From assembly GCA_014607495.2 (NCBI GenBank), contig CP053155.1, positions 14,756,001-14,820,000 of the forward strand: a stretch of DNA of 64,000 nt, read 5' to 3'. The notes beneath the pieces were generated by a model, which was not told the origin of the DNA, ran no database searches, and saw nothing but the letters and a program-made list of their open reading frames with translations. Numbering within the stretch: position 1 is the first letter of the stretch; each line of letters starts with the position of its first letter. Source of the DNA: Carposina sasakii (taxonomy: Eukaryota > Arthropoda > Insecta > Lepidoptera > Carposinidae). A program made the translations under genes and the position numbers. Below, one piece after another: positions 1 to 11,291 of this stretch.

Positions 1-561
1 AAACGTGGAATAAAAGTTAATTATAAGCTAAAAATCTCCCGATCCTTTATGTTATAAGATAAACATAACGGCATCTGCCCAAGTAGCATGACCTGCGAAA
101 CACGATATGATAAACCGATTTATCGACATTTAGCCTGTAAAATACGATAAATATAGCCGCCATGTTGAATTGTGTATAGAGACGATACGATATCGTACGA
201 TACGTGAATTTTTGAATTATTTTTTTGAACTTTTGAATTGAGATTGTACTCACAGTAGTACAGTTGTGTATTTATCCCGAAAAACAATACCAGTTCTTTC
301 AATTCCAACTTTATAGTCCACAATCACAATTAAAAGGCTTATAATGTTATTATATGACACAGAGACGGCTGTAGTGGGTTCGGTTACCGCGCGGGTCGTT
401 CATCCTGTCCCGTAATTATTGATCCGTAAGTTTAAAAACGCCAACTCACAGCGTCTATATTAATCTTGTGAGGCCTCCCCACGGTTTTATTGCTCGATTT
501 ATAGTTAAACAAGCACAGTAGATAGTTTTCCGTCTAGCTATCGTATCCCGTAATGTTTCGG

Positions 562-612
562 GGCTTTACTAGAATACATCAGCCGAATTTTCTTCCGTGC
601 ATGTCGTAAGAA
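562..612 (+). repeat. Dispersed repeat C, 5' fragment
   Basis: Seen: GGCTTTACTAGAATACATCA and TTCCGTGCATGTCGTAAGA. Confidence 0.6.
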
Positions 613-718
613 CATATTTGGCAATGCGGAAAATACGCCATGTTACAGCGTAAAACGCTAACGCCCTACCTCGCCTTAAATGCTCTCTCTGTTTCTCGCG
701 CAAGAATGCCTCTGTAAT

Positions 719-913
719 TCTTGCTAATATTATTAATGCGAAAGTAATTTTGTATGTCTGGCTATCACCCCAAAACTACTGAACCGATTGAAATGAAATT
801 TGGTTGTAGTCTAGATCCTGAGAAAGGACATCTATATGCTACTTTTTATCCCGGATAATTGCAACATTTTGTTGTTTATAGTCCACGCGGACGGAATCGC
901 GGGCGTCCACTTG
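719..913 (+). mobile_element. Non-autonomous Helitron, degraded
   Basis: Seen: 5' TCTTGCTAATATTATTAATG, the CAAAACTACTGAACCGATTG block, CTACTTTTTATCCCGGATAA, and the 3' hairpin region CGGACGGAATCGCGGGCGTCC (one base shortened stem GGACG/CGTCC), ending CTTG before T. The classical end is CTAG, so this end is mutated. Confidence 0.7.
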
Positions 914-1028
914 TTTATTATATATTTTGTCAAAAATCTACAGTCATGATTTAACTATGCGCGTTCGTTTCAACGCGCACCGATCAGACATTCCTTCTGT
1001 TCGCAGCTTCGCACGCTTTTTTCCTATG

Positions 1029-1073
1029 TACACTCTAAAATCCATTGTACCCTACAATGGATTTTAGAGTGTA
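1029..1073. repeat. Perfect 21-bp inverted repeat, 3-nt loop
   Basis: Seen: bases 1029-1049 are the exact reverse complement of 1053-1073, separated by CCC. Core words are CACTCTAAAATCCATTGTA and its complement. No mismatch. Could be joined ends of a deleted foldback element; no other copy noticed here. Confidence 0.95.
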
Positions 1074-1397
1074 TTAAACATAATAACATCATACATTCGA
1101 GAAATCATCGAGTAAGTGACGAGATGAGTTGCAAGTTTAATTGCATGTTTTTTTCTTGAGCAGATGCGTTCGGTTAATAGAGGTAATTGAATGGGAGTTT
1201 CAAAATCGATTACTGTCAGCGGTATTTTAATAGGTTTTTTTGTATGGTAGATCTCTATTATATACACCTCCCTATATTTTCTGATTTTGAGCGCAATGAT
1301 TTGACTAAAGACGTTGAGTTTTACCTCGACAGGCTTCAGTTGATCAAGAATATGTATAATTTTATTTGCAGAAGACAGTTAAATCAAAAGATCTTGT

Positions 1398-1615
1398 GGG
1401 CTCCGCTAGAATACTCAGTTGATCTCCTTTCGTGCATGCCGTGAGTGTCGACTAATGAACTTGGGAATTCTCTGAGGCGATGAGCTGTCTGATGATGAGA
1501 TGATGAACTTGTCACTGATCATTTGCATTTGTCCCCGCTATGCTAAAAGCGACTGTGGGATCTCTTTTATGATCTCGCAATTACCCTATTCCACTGTTCT
1601 GTGGATTTCACGTTG
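1398..1615 (+). repeat. Dispersed repeat C, diverged copy
   Basis: Seen: CTAGAATACTCAGTTGATCT, CGTGCATGCCGTGAGTGTCG, then CCCCGCTATGCTAAAAGCGA and GGGATCTCTTTTATGATCTC. Both halves present. Confidence 0.6.
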
Positions 1616-2822
1616 GGACCACAACAGATATTAGTAACGCAATAGTGGGTCAAACAAGTACATGCCTTTCCAGTAGTTTCCATGCATTGTTTTCAATTTG
1701 TACCCATTGTTACAGATTCGGCGTCCCCGATGACCTGGTCCACCTCGCTCCGTAAGCCTGCACTTGACAGCTGCCACAACCTGCAACCCTGATGAATACA
1801 GGAGCCCTATTACCACGAGGATCATCACGGAATATGCAGTCAACACTTATCATAGGACTATACGTGTCAATACTACCTGGTTACCGACTTATCTGAACCT
1901 ACGATGGTGTGTGGAAGATCTAACCGGCCTAGATAAGTTTGGTGTAATGTACTTGATATTGTTTTACTGCAGTTTTGTGTGCTCTTAGGGAGCTTGTGGC
2001 CCGGCTGTCGTGTGGTCTGAAATCTAGTAATAAGGTGCCGATGGGGAGGGAAAGACTGGATGCACTAGTTGTTAAGTTTTTGTGACTTTAATACAATCTC
2101 TTGAACGTTCTTTTCACCTCTCCATCCTCGCCTAATTTGACACATTCGCGTTTAGAATCAAATTGTAAATGTATATTTTCGTTATTTTTTGTGTACCTAA
2201 ATAAGGATTTGTATTAAATTGACTAACAAATACTAAACTTTTCTAACGCATGACTGTTTTTTATTTTATTTTATAATTTCAACTCGCGAGTGTGCACGAC
2301 GACAAAATATTAATAATATATTAATTTTAATGCTATTGTTAGGACTACCAGCTGTGACATACTTTTTCTATAGAACTGTGTTATTTGTTAATTTATACAA
2401 TTGATTATGAAATGTTTACTTCAACAATGTTTATACCATCTAGAATTATATCAATGTAATGATTAAATTGTCGTACGCTTTGCTTTATAAAAACTTGATT
2501 TTCGACTCTATTTGATCATTGATTGAAGTCGAGTTTTATGCATGGCAATACCCGGGCTTTGCATTCCAGTTTTTTTACAATGAAAAATTTGATTATGCAA
2601 TCTGTTTAATGTGATTTATATTTCAAGTTAATAATATTATGGAATCAGTTTAAATGGAGAATTATTATTTAAATTTTTAATTTATTATTATCGATAAATA
2701 AACATTTCGGCATGATTTAATTTTTTTCTTTATTATTCAATACCATAGGGCTTCTGTAAGAATATTTATAAAATAGTTTACTAGCGGTGTCTTGCAGATT
2801 TGATTGTGCTTGCACATTGAGT
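1616..2822. other. No gene seen
   Basis: AT-rich. One 74-codon frame (1764-1988) lies in a more balanced stretch but has no recognisable motif. 2240-2720 is very AT-rich. Confidence 0.5.
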
Positions 2823-3040
2823 GCTGTCCTGATGCGAGGCTTTACTAGAATACATCACCTGCATCTCCTTCCGTGCATGTCGTAAGAGTCGACTGAGGAA
2901 CTCACGAGCGTTCTCTCAGACGATGAGCTAGAAACTTGACACTGATCTACCTCAGGCATCACTTTGAACGTTGTCATCTTTATGATACTGCAGTCCTGGC
3001 TACTCTACTTTGGGAACACACCCGTGTGTATATTTATGTA
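2823..3040 (+). repeat. Dispersed repeat C, near-complete copy
   Basis: Seen: start TCCTGATGCGAGGCTTTACT, then AGAATACATCACCTGCATCT, GTCGTAAGAGTCGACTGAGG, and a diverged second half ending GGGAACACACCCGTGTGTAT plus an ATGTATGT tail. The tail suggests a non-LTR or SINE-like origin. At least fifteen fragments of this family lie in the window. Origin not recognised. Confidence 0.7.
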
Positions 3041-3419
3041 TGTTTGGTAGTACGCAACTGACTATACTACCGTATGACGCGGCGGCATTCCCACAGTGGG
3101 TTCGCATATCTTATAACAGTTGAATGGCTGGTTTAGAGGTCGGAATGTAATTTTCCAATTAGTTCAATGTCACCAGGACATGGCGACCTCTGAGCTGGTA
3201 GGATGCTGTACCATGGAAGGCGAGGACGGAGAAGATATAACCTCAAAGTGACAGGTGATTGTGTGAAGATGTATCTAGACTGAGGAGTGCTATCACCATA
3301 ACAACTCCATGTAGAGGAATTAGTCGTGCTAATCCAAGTAAAATATATCAAGGGTGGCACCTAGGCATAGTAAAATCAATAGCTTTTGTATATAACATGC
3401 TGTGATGCTATTGATTTCG

Positions 3420-3770
3420 TAGCTTGAACTGTTTCTCATGCCTTAAGAGGACATATTTAAGACTCAAAAATACCAGTAGGTTGGTTCCTAAACTACTGAG
3501 TCCGATTTACAGAGTCACTCCTATGCCTGGTTTGAAATCAATTTTTTTTGTATGTCGTGATACAGATAATATGGTCGATTCCGGCAGTCACACTTAAACC
3601 TAAACGAACTGTTTCTGAGATCCTTAGGAGGCCAGGCAAATATTAACATATTCAGACCGTAATACTCAAAAGGAAAATTCAAAAAACGGAGTTAAAGTAG
3701 GTTGGTTCCTTAGATAAACCACTGAGTCCGAGTTTAGAGTCCATTTAATTAGTGGTTTGATTCATTTCCT
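3420..3770 (+). repeat. Two degenerate direct repeats
   Basis: Seen: GTAGGTTGGTTCCTAAACTA then CTGAGTCCGATTTACAGAGT (3476-3520), and GTAGGTTGGTTCCTTAGATA then CACTGAGTCCGAGTTTAGAG (3697-3740), each preceded by an AACTGTTTCT block (3428, 3607). A 180-220-bp unit. Confidence 0.65.
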
Positions 3771-4213
3771 GCGAGTATCACTGTCGTATAACTTTTTTTT
3801 TTCAGTATTTGCCTCTGTGTATAATATGACTAATATTATAATTATTAGCGCCATTATTCAAAGGAACTATTTTTTGAAACGCACTCTAGCTATTTTTTTG
3901 ATAGCTTAAAGCTGTCAATGGGACAGACACCTAACTCCCAAATAAGATGCCATCTCAATCATACGACAGTTAGGTACCTGCTATACTTCTGAGGGACCGA
4001 TGTCGTCAATTCGTTAACATTGCAAATTATTTGGAGACGAGGCTAAAATATTTATCATTACGCGACCTTGTTTATTGGAAACGAGTTAGTGATTCTGCCT
4101 TCCATGGCTAAACTCCTGGATTCGAATGCCGGTAGGTACCAATATTGCTATTTGGATCGGATATTATGGAACATAAAAATTTGAATTTCATATTTCTACA
4201 TATTTTAAATATG

Positions 4214-4346
4214 ACGATTGGTGAGTCGGTAGTGGCCCTGCCTGCGACGCCATAGGTCCTGGGTTCGAATCCCGGTACACATTGATGTGATGAATAATTT
4301 GGATGGTTGATTATATACTTATCTATGTATTTGCTATATTGTACTG
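4214..4346 (+). mobile_element. tRNA-headed SINE (family S) with 15-bp TSD
   Basis: Seen: CATATTTTAAATATG flanks it exactly (4199-4213 and 4347-4361). The head carries a pol III B box (GGTTCGAATCC, 4261-4271) and a degenerate A box; the body GATGTGATGAATAATTTGG and TATATACTTATCTATGTATT matches the other S copies. It is shorter than the copy at 5001-5253. Confidence 0.88.
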
Positions 4347-5000
4347 CATATTTTAAATATGGAAAATGGATATATTTTGGATAAATATTTTGTCTTCTTT
4401 TCCAAATGGTATAATAAATATTGTCAGATTTCTACTCAGGAATGTTCCTTCATATGATCTTGAAAAATAAACATGTGTCTCAAATTTTGTTAACTATCTA
4501 ATGCAGTGGTCGTCAAACAGCTTTGTGCACGATCTTCGTGCGGCTAAGGCTAAGGGTTCGGAGTTCTGACAGTCCACCACATAAATATGTCAATAGATTG
4601 CTTATGTCACCTAAATAATACAGTAATATACGGCCCTTGCAGCCCGTAATGAGACTATTTAGCCCTTGACTAGACACCTAAAAAGGTGATAAACACTGAC
4701 CTACTACGTTCTGCCTATTTCAATACTAGAGATTAAAAAAAATTGATGATCAGGTCAGTTATTGAATTTGGCTTTTAGTAGGCTATATTTTCATAACATT
4801 GCGCAAAATAGCCCTTTTGTTACATCCTGTAAGTATAACTTATTACCTATTAGTAGATACTTATGGCTCACAGAAATCTGTTAATTCATAACATACCGTT
4901 AAAGAGTTCGCCGCGGTTTGCATTGCTTATCGTGGATGATTGATTAATCGATCCTGCGCATGCGCCGCTGTCGCGCCAAGTGCCGGGACAAGTGGAAAAC

Positions 5001-5253
5001 TAATAATATAATATATAATAATATTCATACACTACACAACACTTTAACCTAGTCCCACACTAAGATCCCTAAGGTCTTGTGTCGTGGGTACTAAGTAACG
5101 GTATATAAATACATAGACAAGTATAGAAACATCCATGACTCGGAAACAAACATCAATATTCATCATATCAATGTTTACACCTACCGGGATTCGAACCCAG
5201 GACCTAAGGCGTCGTAGGCAGGGTCACTACCTACTAGACCAATCGGCCGTCGA
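5001..5253 (-). mobile_element. tRNA-headed SINE (family S), longest copy
   Basis: Seen on minus: head CCGATTGGTCTAGTAGGTAG, B box GGGTTCGAATCCCGGTAGG, body TGTTTGTTTCCGAGTCATGG and GTACCCACGACACAAGACC, and an AT-rich tail. A 6-bp AACTAA flanks it (4998-5003, 5253-5258), a weak TSD call. This copy defines the whole element. Confidence 0.85.
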
Positions 5254-5394
5254 ACTAAAGCGTTAGATTATCTATCTTAAACGCCTTATAGGTAAACGGG
5301 ATTATAAGAGTAAGTATGGCAGTAAAATAACTGATCTATTATTATTATGTGAAGTAATAACATATGCACAAACGGATAACGGACTTGTTTGCAG

Positions 5395-5436
5395 ATGTTT
5401 GCGGATGGAGTCGCAGGCGTCCACTAGTTACGAATA
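5395..5436 (+). mobile_element. Helitron 3' end, fragment
   Basis: Seen: GCGGATGGAGTCGCAGGCGT then CCACTAG before T. Only the terminal hairpin region. Confidence 0.6.
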
Positions 5437-5751
5437 AAGCCAGCTAGCAACGAATAATGAACTAGCATAAATAATTTCTTGTGATAAGCTTTCTATTACT
5501 TCTTTGGAGGTCCAGAATTCTATGTTTTCATGTACCTGTAGTTCTCAAGAACAAGAAAACACGCTAGATACACGAAACATAAATTAAAAGTGAAAACTTT
5601 CATAACAATTCTTCAATTATGAAGCTATTTTAACGAAGGCCGCCACCGTCAGCGATCTTATCAGCTGATCAGTCTAGCCGGGGGTCGATGAACCCTGACG
5701 TACCTGTTACGTGCTGTATGTAAGTACCTAGGAGATGTGCTGTTATAAATT

Positions 5752-5962
5752 TGTATTACTATATTATAAAACAAAGTCGCTTCCCGCTGTCTGTCTGTCC
5801 CGATGTTTGCTTAGATCTTTAAAACAACACAACGTATTTTGATGGGGTTTTTTAACCGATAGAGTGATTCAAGAGCAAGGTTTAATCTACTAGGGTACTA
5901 GGAACCCGCCCCGGCTTCGCACGGGTGAAATGCCCTAGCACGTGGACGAAGTGAGCGGCCGC
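5752..5962. mobile_element. Helitron remnants of the GCCGGGGCGG type
   Basis: Seen: plus-strand 5' part ACTATATTATAAAACAAAGT and CTTAGATCTTTAAAACAACA (5752-5870), then an oppositely oriented 3' end starting at CTAG 5898-5901 with CCCGCCCCGGCTTCGCACGG. Two pieces of one family in opposite directions. Confidence 0.65.
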
Positions 5963-5969
5963 TAGTGTA

Positions 5970-6166
5970 TGTAGTAAGAGCCGATTAGCGGTTTCCGAGA
6001 GGTGGGCAGTATTGCCTCCCGTGTGGCAATATAGTCTGAATATCACACTGCGGTCACCAACCCACCTGCCCAGTGTGGTGACTATGGGCAAAATTCCACC
6101 AATGGCCATGTGACGTGCCCTGGGGGAGGCCTACATCCAGCAGTGGATTGCAATAGGCTGAAGTAG
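5970..6166 (+). mobile_element. Family B element, partial
   Basis: Seen: TTTCCGAGAGGTGGGCAGTA through CACACTGCGGTCACCAACCC to CAGCAGTGGATTGCAATAGG. Diverged from the full copies; no clear TSD. Confidence 0.75.
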
Positions 6167-6229
6167 TTGGATGTTATTTTGTGTGCTGCCTCGTGCCGAA
6201 CTTAAAATCAAAAGCTATCTACAAAATAT

Positions 6230-6290
6230 GAGACTTCTTTTCATAGTATTTTGCTTAACAATCCCCTTTTTATTACACCCTGTATAAGTG
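6230..6290. mobile_element. ACAGGGTGTAAC MITE, one end
   Basis: Seen: CATAGTATTTTGCTTAACAA then TTTATTACACCCTGTATA. Similar single ends lie at 39098-39153 (CATAGCATTTCGCTGAAAAT ... CCACCCTGTA), 39625-39660 and 4795-4832. Confidence 0.65.
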
Positions 6291-6414
6291 TAAATAAAAA
6301 AGGTTCCTTAGAGAATTTACATTTACAAAACTGGCTGACCAAACATTACAACTAGATTCTTGTACGGCGGTAGGCTCACCATTAAAAGTGAGGTGGTGAA
6401 AACTGGGTTTTTAA

Positions 6415-6726
6415 TTTACATACTCCTACAAAAGTGCAGATACGCTTGTGGTTTCGACTTGCCGGAATTTAATGCCTGTGCCACACCACAAAAAGCGTTC
6501 CGCACAAGAAAGGCGTGTAATTTACTTAATACAGACGGAGAGTGACATTTTCGTTCGAGAAGCCGGAGTTATCCGTTTAAATAAAAGTAGTCACACGAGT
6601 TACTTTCATACTTACGAAACTGTTTTAATTGGGTTGATAAAGATTGTGCTGCAGCGGGATGAAGCTGTTGCTAAGCTAGCGAAATTAACAATACTTGTCG
6701 GACCTTCACATAGGTATGTTTTTTGA
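6415..6726 (+). other. Unrecognised 103-codon open frame ending near a splice-donor-like GTATGT
   Basis: Seen: open frame with DIFVREAGVIRLNKSSHTSY, GLIKIVLQRDEAVAKLAKLT and ILVGPSHR, just before ATAGGTATGT (6710-6719), a good insect donor consensus. A possible acceptor AG is at 6438-6439. No motif recognised and no start codon other than GTG. Could be an internal exon; equally a chance frame. Confidence 0.2.
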
Positions 6727-6874
6727 GTATTCGGGTAAAACTACTTTTTTCTGTTTTTATTTTATTTCCATGCATACATCCTACCTATCTATTTTCAAAC
6801 ACACTCTCTTTTGCAGAAATACAATAAATATGCTAGATGATAAAAGGAGATTGAATAAGGGTGATTAAGGGAAA

Positions 6875-6939
6875 TGCAATGAAAATCGCCGACTAGGGAA
6901 CCAATCCACATTTGCAATGAAAATCGCCGACTAGGGAAC
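6875..6939 (+). repeat. 27-bp direct repeat, period 38
   Basis: Seen: TGCAATGAAAATCGCCGACT followed by AGGGAAC at 6875-6901 and again at 6913-6939, identical. Confidence 0.92.
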
Positions 6940-7413
6940 AGGTACATATAGCACACCCAATCATCATAGTCCGGGAGGTAGCGTTGCAAGGCCGATCGAT
7001 TTTGAGTTTGATAGTTTAGTGACATCAAAATTTTTTTGAAATTAGAAAATGCACCTAACTTATTGCTGTTCTTGTTCGCTTCAACATACCCCTTATGTGG
7101 CACTCTGTATTATAATTACGTTGGCTCTTCCCCGCGACTTTATCTGCATGTGTTCTGCTTTTACAGGTGACTTAAAACTACTGATGTGCAAATGAACAGT
7201 AAGATTTATTTTTTTGACATAGCACAGCTGCTGACGTTCGAGTGACTATCCATGGTTAAATCAATCTTTACGTCATGTTTTAAGTCTATATATTGTACCA
7301 GCTCATAAAAAATATATTTACGTAATTATTTACCTTCATCGCATATTAAACTGAATGAAAATTATCATCGGCAATATTAATTGAGTTTTTATCTCGTTAT
7401 AATTCTCTCTTTT

Positions 7414-7560
7414 TAACCGACTTCAAAAAAGAGAGGTTATCAATTCGTCTGAATGTTTTTTTTTATGTGTCATTTTATGTGTCGTTTATGTGTACCTCAG
7501 AACTACGTCATTTATGAACCGATTTCAAGTTTTTATATAGTTGGTTTTATATTGATGGTA
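7414..7560. mobile_element. Partial ACCGACTTCAAA element
   Basis: Seen: TTTTAACCGACTTCAAAAAA, GAGAGGTTATCAATTCGTCT, ATTTATGAACCGATTTCAAG. Only one end. Another single end is at 13747-13772 (TTTTTAAGTCGGTTAAAAA). Confidence 0.65.
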
Positions 7561-7804
7561 TGCTTCCAAGTTGGGATGTTGGGATATGATGGGATCTTGG
7601 AGAAATCGAGGGCAATCCTCAAATATTGTAGGCACATGTAGTCTGTTTTTATTTATACTTTATATAAAACACCTACATAACATCTGATGATGGAATCTAG
7701 GGATATCCTCAAATATTATATTGCAATATGCACGTTGTTGTACATCGTCAAGTTTCATTATAATTATGTGTAAATAACTCTTGTCACTTTTACACTATAC
7801 TTAG

Positions 7805-7987
7805 TGTATAGCTATCGGGATGAAAAAATTAACGTTGCCAAAAACGTAATGTAAAAGAGATGGTAAAATTCGTCATCCGAGTTAATTGTCGAGATAGCTC
7901 AGTTGGTTAGAGCGAAAGCACGGTTTGCGAGAGGTCGTGAGTTCAAATCTCACTCGGGTGAAGAATTTTTTCATTTTCTTATTAATA
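7805..7987 (+). mobile_element. Element T with tRNA-like domain, 17-bp TSD
   Basis: Seen: the 17-bp word TTTTACACTATACTTAG flanks it exactly (7788-7804 and 7988-8004). It has a leader of about 84 bp with AACGTTGCCAAAAACGTAAT, then a tRNA-like domain (7889-7961), then GAAGAATTTTTT. The D-arm (GCTC/GAGC) and T-arm (GTGAG/CTCAC) can form; the acceptor stem is damaged here but is six pairs (ACCCGA/TCGGGT) in the copy at 33868. Two further copies share the leader, so leader and tRNA-like part form one mobile unit. Not a tRNA gene: the anticodon arm is degenerate. Confidence 0.85.
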
Positions 7988-8342
7988 TTTTACACTATAC
8001 TTAGATTAATTGTAATATAGATCTAAATCTGATAGTGCGAAAAAAAATACATACAATTTATCATTATGTCTATTTCATGATGTGGCCAATATGACCAAGA
8101 CACATAATCTGTCTGGTTTGAAATCTTAAGTATTTACCTAGGTGGTCCTTAAGCCGTAATAAATCTAGACCTCGGACATAAATACTAGTTCTAGACTGGC
8201 TTAAATGTCGAGTGATGCCGCGAGCTATACATTGACATACTAGTCTAGGAGAAAGTAGCAGTAAGTGCATTCTGATCTACCTATAGACTAATACTAACTA
8301 TATCGATATACAATGTAATTTAACATAGTTTAAAGCGCATAC

Positions 8343-8455
8343 GCAGTCACAGTCGTGGATATGAGTAGTCCCACTAACCCTATGCAGTCACAATTGTGGA
8401 TATGAGTAGTCCCGCTAACCCTATGCAGTCACAATTGTGGATATGAGTAGACCCC
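8343..8455 (+). repeat. 41-bp tandem repeat, ~2.7 units
   Basis: Seen: GCAGTCAC recurs at 8343, 8384 and 8425, with GTGGATATGAGTAGTCCC in each unit. Confidence 0.92.
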
Positions 8456-8459
8456 ACAT

Positions 8460-9111
8460 GAACCAATGCTAGATTTTATTTTATTCGCGAATTTGCACAT
8501 ATGCCATGTAGCTTTTTAATTTTGACGTAAACTTAAAAGTTAATTTTAATATGCAATACGAAGACTAAAGACTGTCTATGTTTAGGCTAGATGGTAAAAA
8601 ATGGATGAATGATGCACACTTTTGCACAATCCCTTTAAGTATAGGTAACGACTGTGAGTATAGTTATGTACCTATGTCATTCATTTTATATTTGAAAAAA
8701 AAACTCAAAATGTACACAAAAACAAATAATAATAAAAAAAATGTTAACTGGTTAGCTGGAAGAAATCTCTGTCAGAGCTCGCCTTTCTACATTATCTTTT
8801 TTTAATATTATAATATTTTTTGTTTTCTGTGTGTACCTATATAATAAAAATATGATGCCAATGAAAAATGAGACGTCGTAGTAACCGAGGTCAATAAAAA
8901 TTAATCCAGTCAAAAACAAACGATCTATAGCGGTAAACCATGTCCTCAGTCTATAAAAACACAAAAAATACAGATGAAGGACAAATAAAAACCTAACCTA
9001 TCCTAACTAACGTACCATAAACATAGGCTGTCAAAATGAGACCTAGAAAACATATGCCACCCATAAAATGTCGGCACAACAGATGTAGACAGGAATAGAC
9101 TACGCAGTTTT
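8460..9111. other. No gene seen
   Basis: AT-rich sequence with A runs; short frames only. Confidence 0.5.
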
Positions 9112-9165
9112 TTATATAGACTGCGTTTCATCAAATAGTTCTTTTTGATAATGGCGCTAGTTACT
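9112..9165. mobile_element. One-ended scrap of the GTAGAGTGCGTTT family
   Basis: Seen: ACTGCGTTTCATCAAATAGT and TTGATAATGGCGCTAGTTAC. A reverse scrap lies at 3848-3890 (GGCGCCATTATTCAAAGG ... TTGAAACGCACTCTAG). Confidence 0.6.
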
Positions 9166-10554
9166 AAGAGGGGTACCCTGTCTGTCTGTATTTATACAAA
9201 GCTAAAATTAGGTAGTTAGGTTGTGAAACTTGAAAATCAATTGTCTTTCAACAACATAGCTAATAATGAAAATGTGTCAAATAATCATTATCTAATAATA
9301 CATAGTGGCTGTGAGTGAGTGATGAGGTTGCACATTTAATATGAAATTATTATTTTTCTATATATTCATTTATTTCAGTAAACAGCTAATTCTGCGTGAG
9401 TAATCTAAATGATTAAATTAACTGTCATCATAAAACCAACATAGCGCATCACAGAAAATACTGCTGTTTGGTATGTTAACCTGCATCTATACATATATAC
9501 GTCTGTGAAACACCATTCCACCTCATTAAATCTAACATTTAACGAATCTCGGCGTTTAGATTTAGCCTTGGAAATTTTTAATTCCCATTCTAGACTTCCT
9601 AGAACAAAGATCACTTCAAACACCCCATGTCTAGACATTGCCTACAATTAAAAAAATAGAAACACGGACACTATGTTATTAATTCCAATGTCATTTTCGT
9701 ATCTTCATGATTACTAGCCACTTTTTGATAAAATTTGGGATGCAGATAGATTGGCATCCTCTGACCTCGCGACTTCTTGCAGTGTGGACTTAGAAATAGA
9801 AGAAAATTCAAATCTATTATTACCTGAGTACGAATTTATTGCATAATAATACCAAATAGTAATTGCCAATGGTTTTAGATAATGAAATGACTAAATAATA
9901 GAATAATAAATAAATACAATTGACTAATAATTAGCTTTTGTTTTAGATAGGAGTTGATTGAATTTCCGAGTATTTTATCTTGAAACAAATAATCAGGTAT
10001 TTATTAACTTTTGATATTAATTTGTCCTGGAAATAATTTTTTTCTGAACATACATTATTAACAATACCAGTATGTCACACGTGTCGTTATTTAAGCATTT
10101 AACAATTGTTTATTAGATCAAAATTATAATGATAATAATGAAAAAACTGCCATTGTGCTTAGCCCACACTCGGGTCTTGAATGAACCGTTCTGGCAAACC
10201 TGATCGATCAGCCATTGACTCGTGTGTGACCGGCTTTATTGGACACGGGTTATAATTACCTGGATGTGGTATGCTTGACTCATGCTTACGTCACGATCTA
10301 GCTATCAACTTGTATTGTGAACTGTAAAAAATTCGGGTGCCGTTTCAGAAAAGGATACATATGCAAGCCTACAAGGATTTTATGATACTGGATTGAGCTA
10401 AGTGGGAAAGGGACATGGATTCTCTTCTGAAATTGGATCAAATGTTATTACAAGGAGATATTTGAACTATAAATTTCATAATTTGTCCGTTTACTTCTTA
10501 GTGAGTAGGTTACTACTAAAAATTACTAGTTTATTTGTGTTCATTTTGTGTTTC
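9166..10554. other. No gene seen
   Basis: AT-rich; the 77-codon minus frame at 9405-9638 shows no motif. Confidence 0.5.
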
Positions 10555-10822
10555 TTCTATGCTGCTCTGGGAGTGAAAAAAAAACGTATAATACGACAGC
10601 TGCTTCTCTTCCCGGGCATACTGTACAAATCAGTAGAGAGACAAGAGGGTCTTGGTGTTTTGTAGGCGATGGGCTGACCACCTGTCACTACTAACCGAAC
10701 TTATACATTTCAACTATACCCTCAAAATTGGTCAGAAGTGGCACCATGTGGTTCTATCGGCCCTTGGTGCTCTCAAAATTGGTGAAGGGATAAAGGCGTG
10801 ATTATATGTATGTATGTATATA
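10555..10822 (+). mobile_element. LINE 3'-end repeat (family A)
   Basis: Seen: CTATGCTGCTCTGGGAGTG through GGCGATGGGCTGACCACCTG to AAAGGCGTGATTATATGTAT plus a tail. The GTAGGCAGAG block is replaced by a repeated CTCAAAATTGGT (10771-10783), a local rearrangement. Confidence 0.75.
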
Positions 10823-11047
10823 TGTATTTGTGTTCAGTTTGATAGAATAGCAAAAGATTCCAAACAACTTGAACAAATTAGGAGATTCATTTGCAGTGCG
10901 TTACATACAATGGATCTATATGTTGGCAACTCTAGGTTCACTATATCAGTGTATAGGTGAATTTTTAAGCCAATCTCCGGCATCCATCGGAGGTTATAAT
11001 TGAGGAACTAGATCGATGTGTGTTGAGAACAATGAGCGACTTGTCAC

Positions 11048-11291
11048 CATGAACGTATAAAGAACAACGGACGTAATGCTGTCACTGCACAGATTGAAGC
11101 ACCGAAATGGCGGCGCGTTGGGCATGTGTGCTTATTTTCCAGTAGGCGCCGAGCTTACTATGGTTTGTATGTGTGTGTGAATAACGCGTCAATGCACATC
11201 CCTACTCCATGGAATATCGTTACCGAGCTTACTATGAATGCTTCACTCTGTGTAGTCACAACACTGTCCGTTATTCTTTATACCGTTCATG
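11048..11291. mobile_element. MITE with 8-bp TSD (probably hAT), CATGAACG family
   Basis: Seen: the octamer CTTGTCAC flanks it exactly (11040-11047 and 11292-11299). The ends, CATGAACGTATAAAGAA and (minus) CATGAACGGTATAAAGAA, pair over about 25 bp with one indel. 244 bp, no ORF. The 8-bp TSD points to hAT. Confidence 0.88.

Noticed and set aside
1764..1988. 74-codon plus frame in a balanced-composition stretch
   Set aside because: No motif, no start context and no splice sites that would extend it; left as unassigned sequence.
4507..4690. hAT-like start CAGTGGTCGTCAAAC
   Set aside because: One end resembles a hAT terminus but I could not find the matching end or an 8-bp TSD.
7889..7961. tRNA gene
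   Set aside because: D- and T-arms form, but the acceptor and anticodon arms are damaged, and the unit is part of a repeated element with a TSD. The same holds for 33940-34010 and 42420-42491.
8343..8455. CRISPR-like array
   Set aside because: Units are directly tandem with no unique spacers, and the sequence is eukaryotic.
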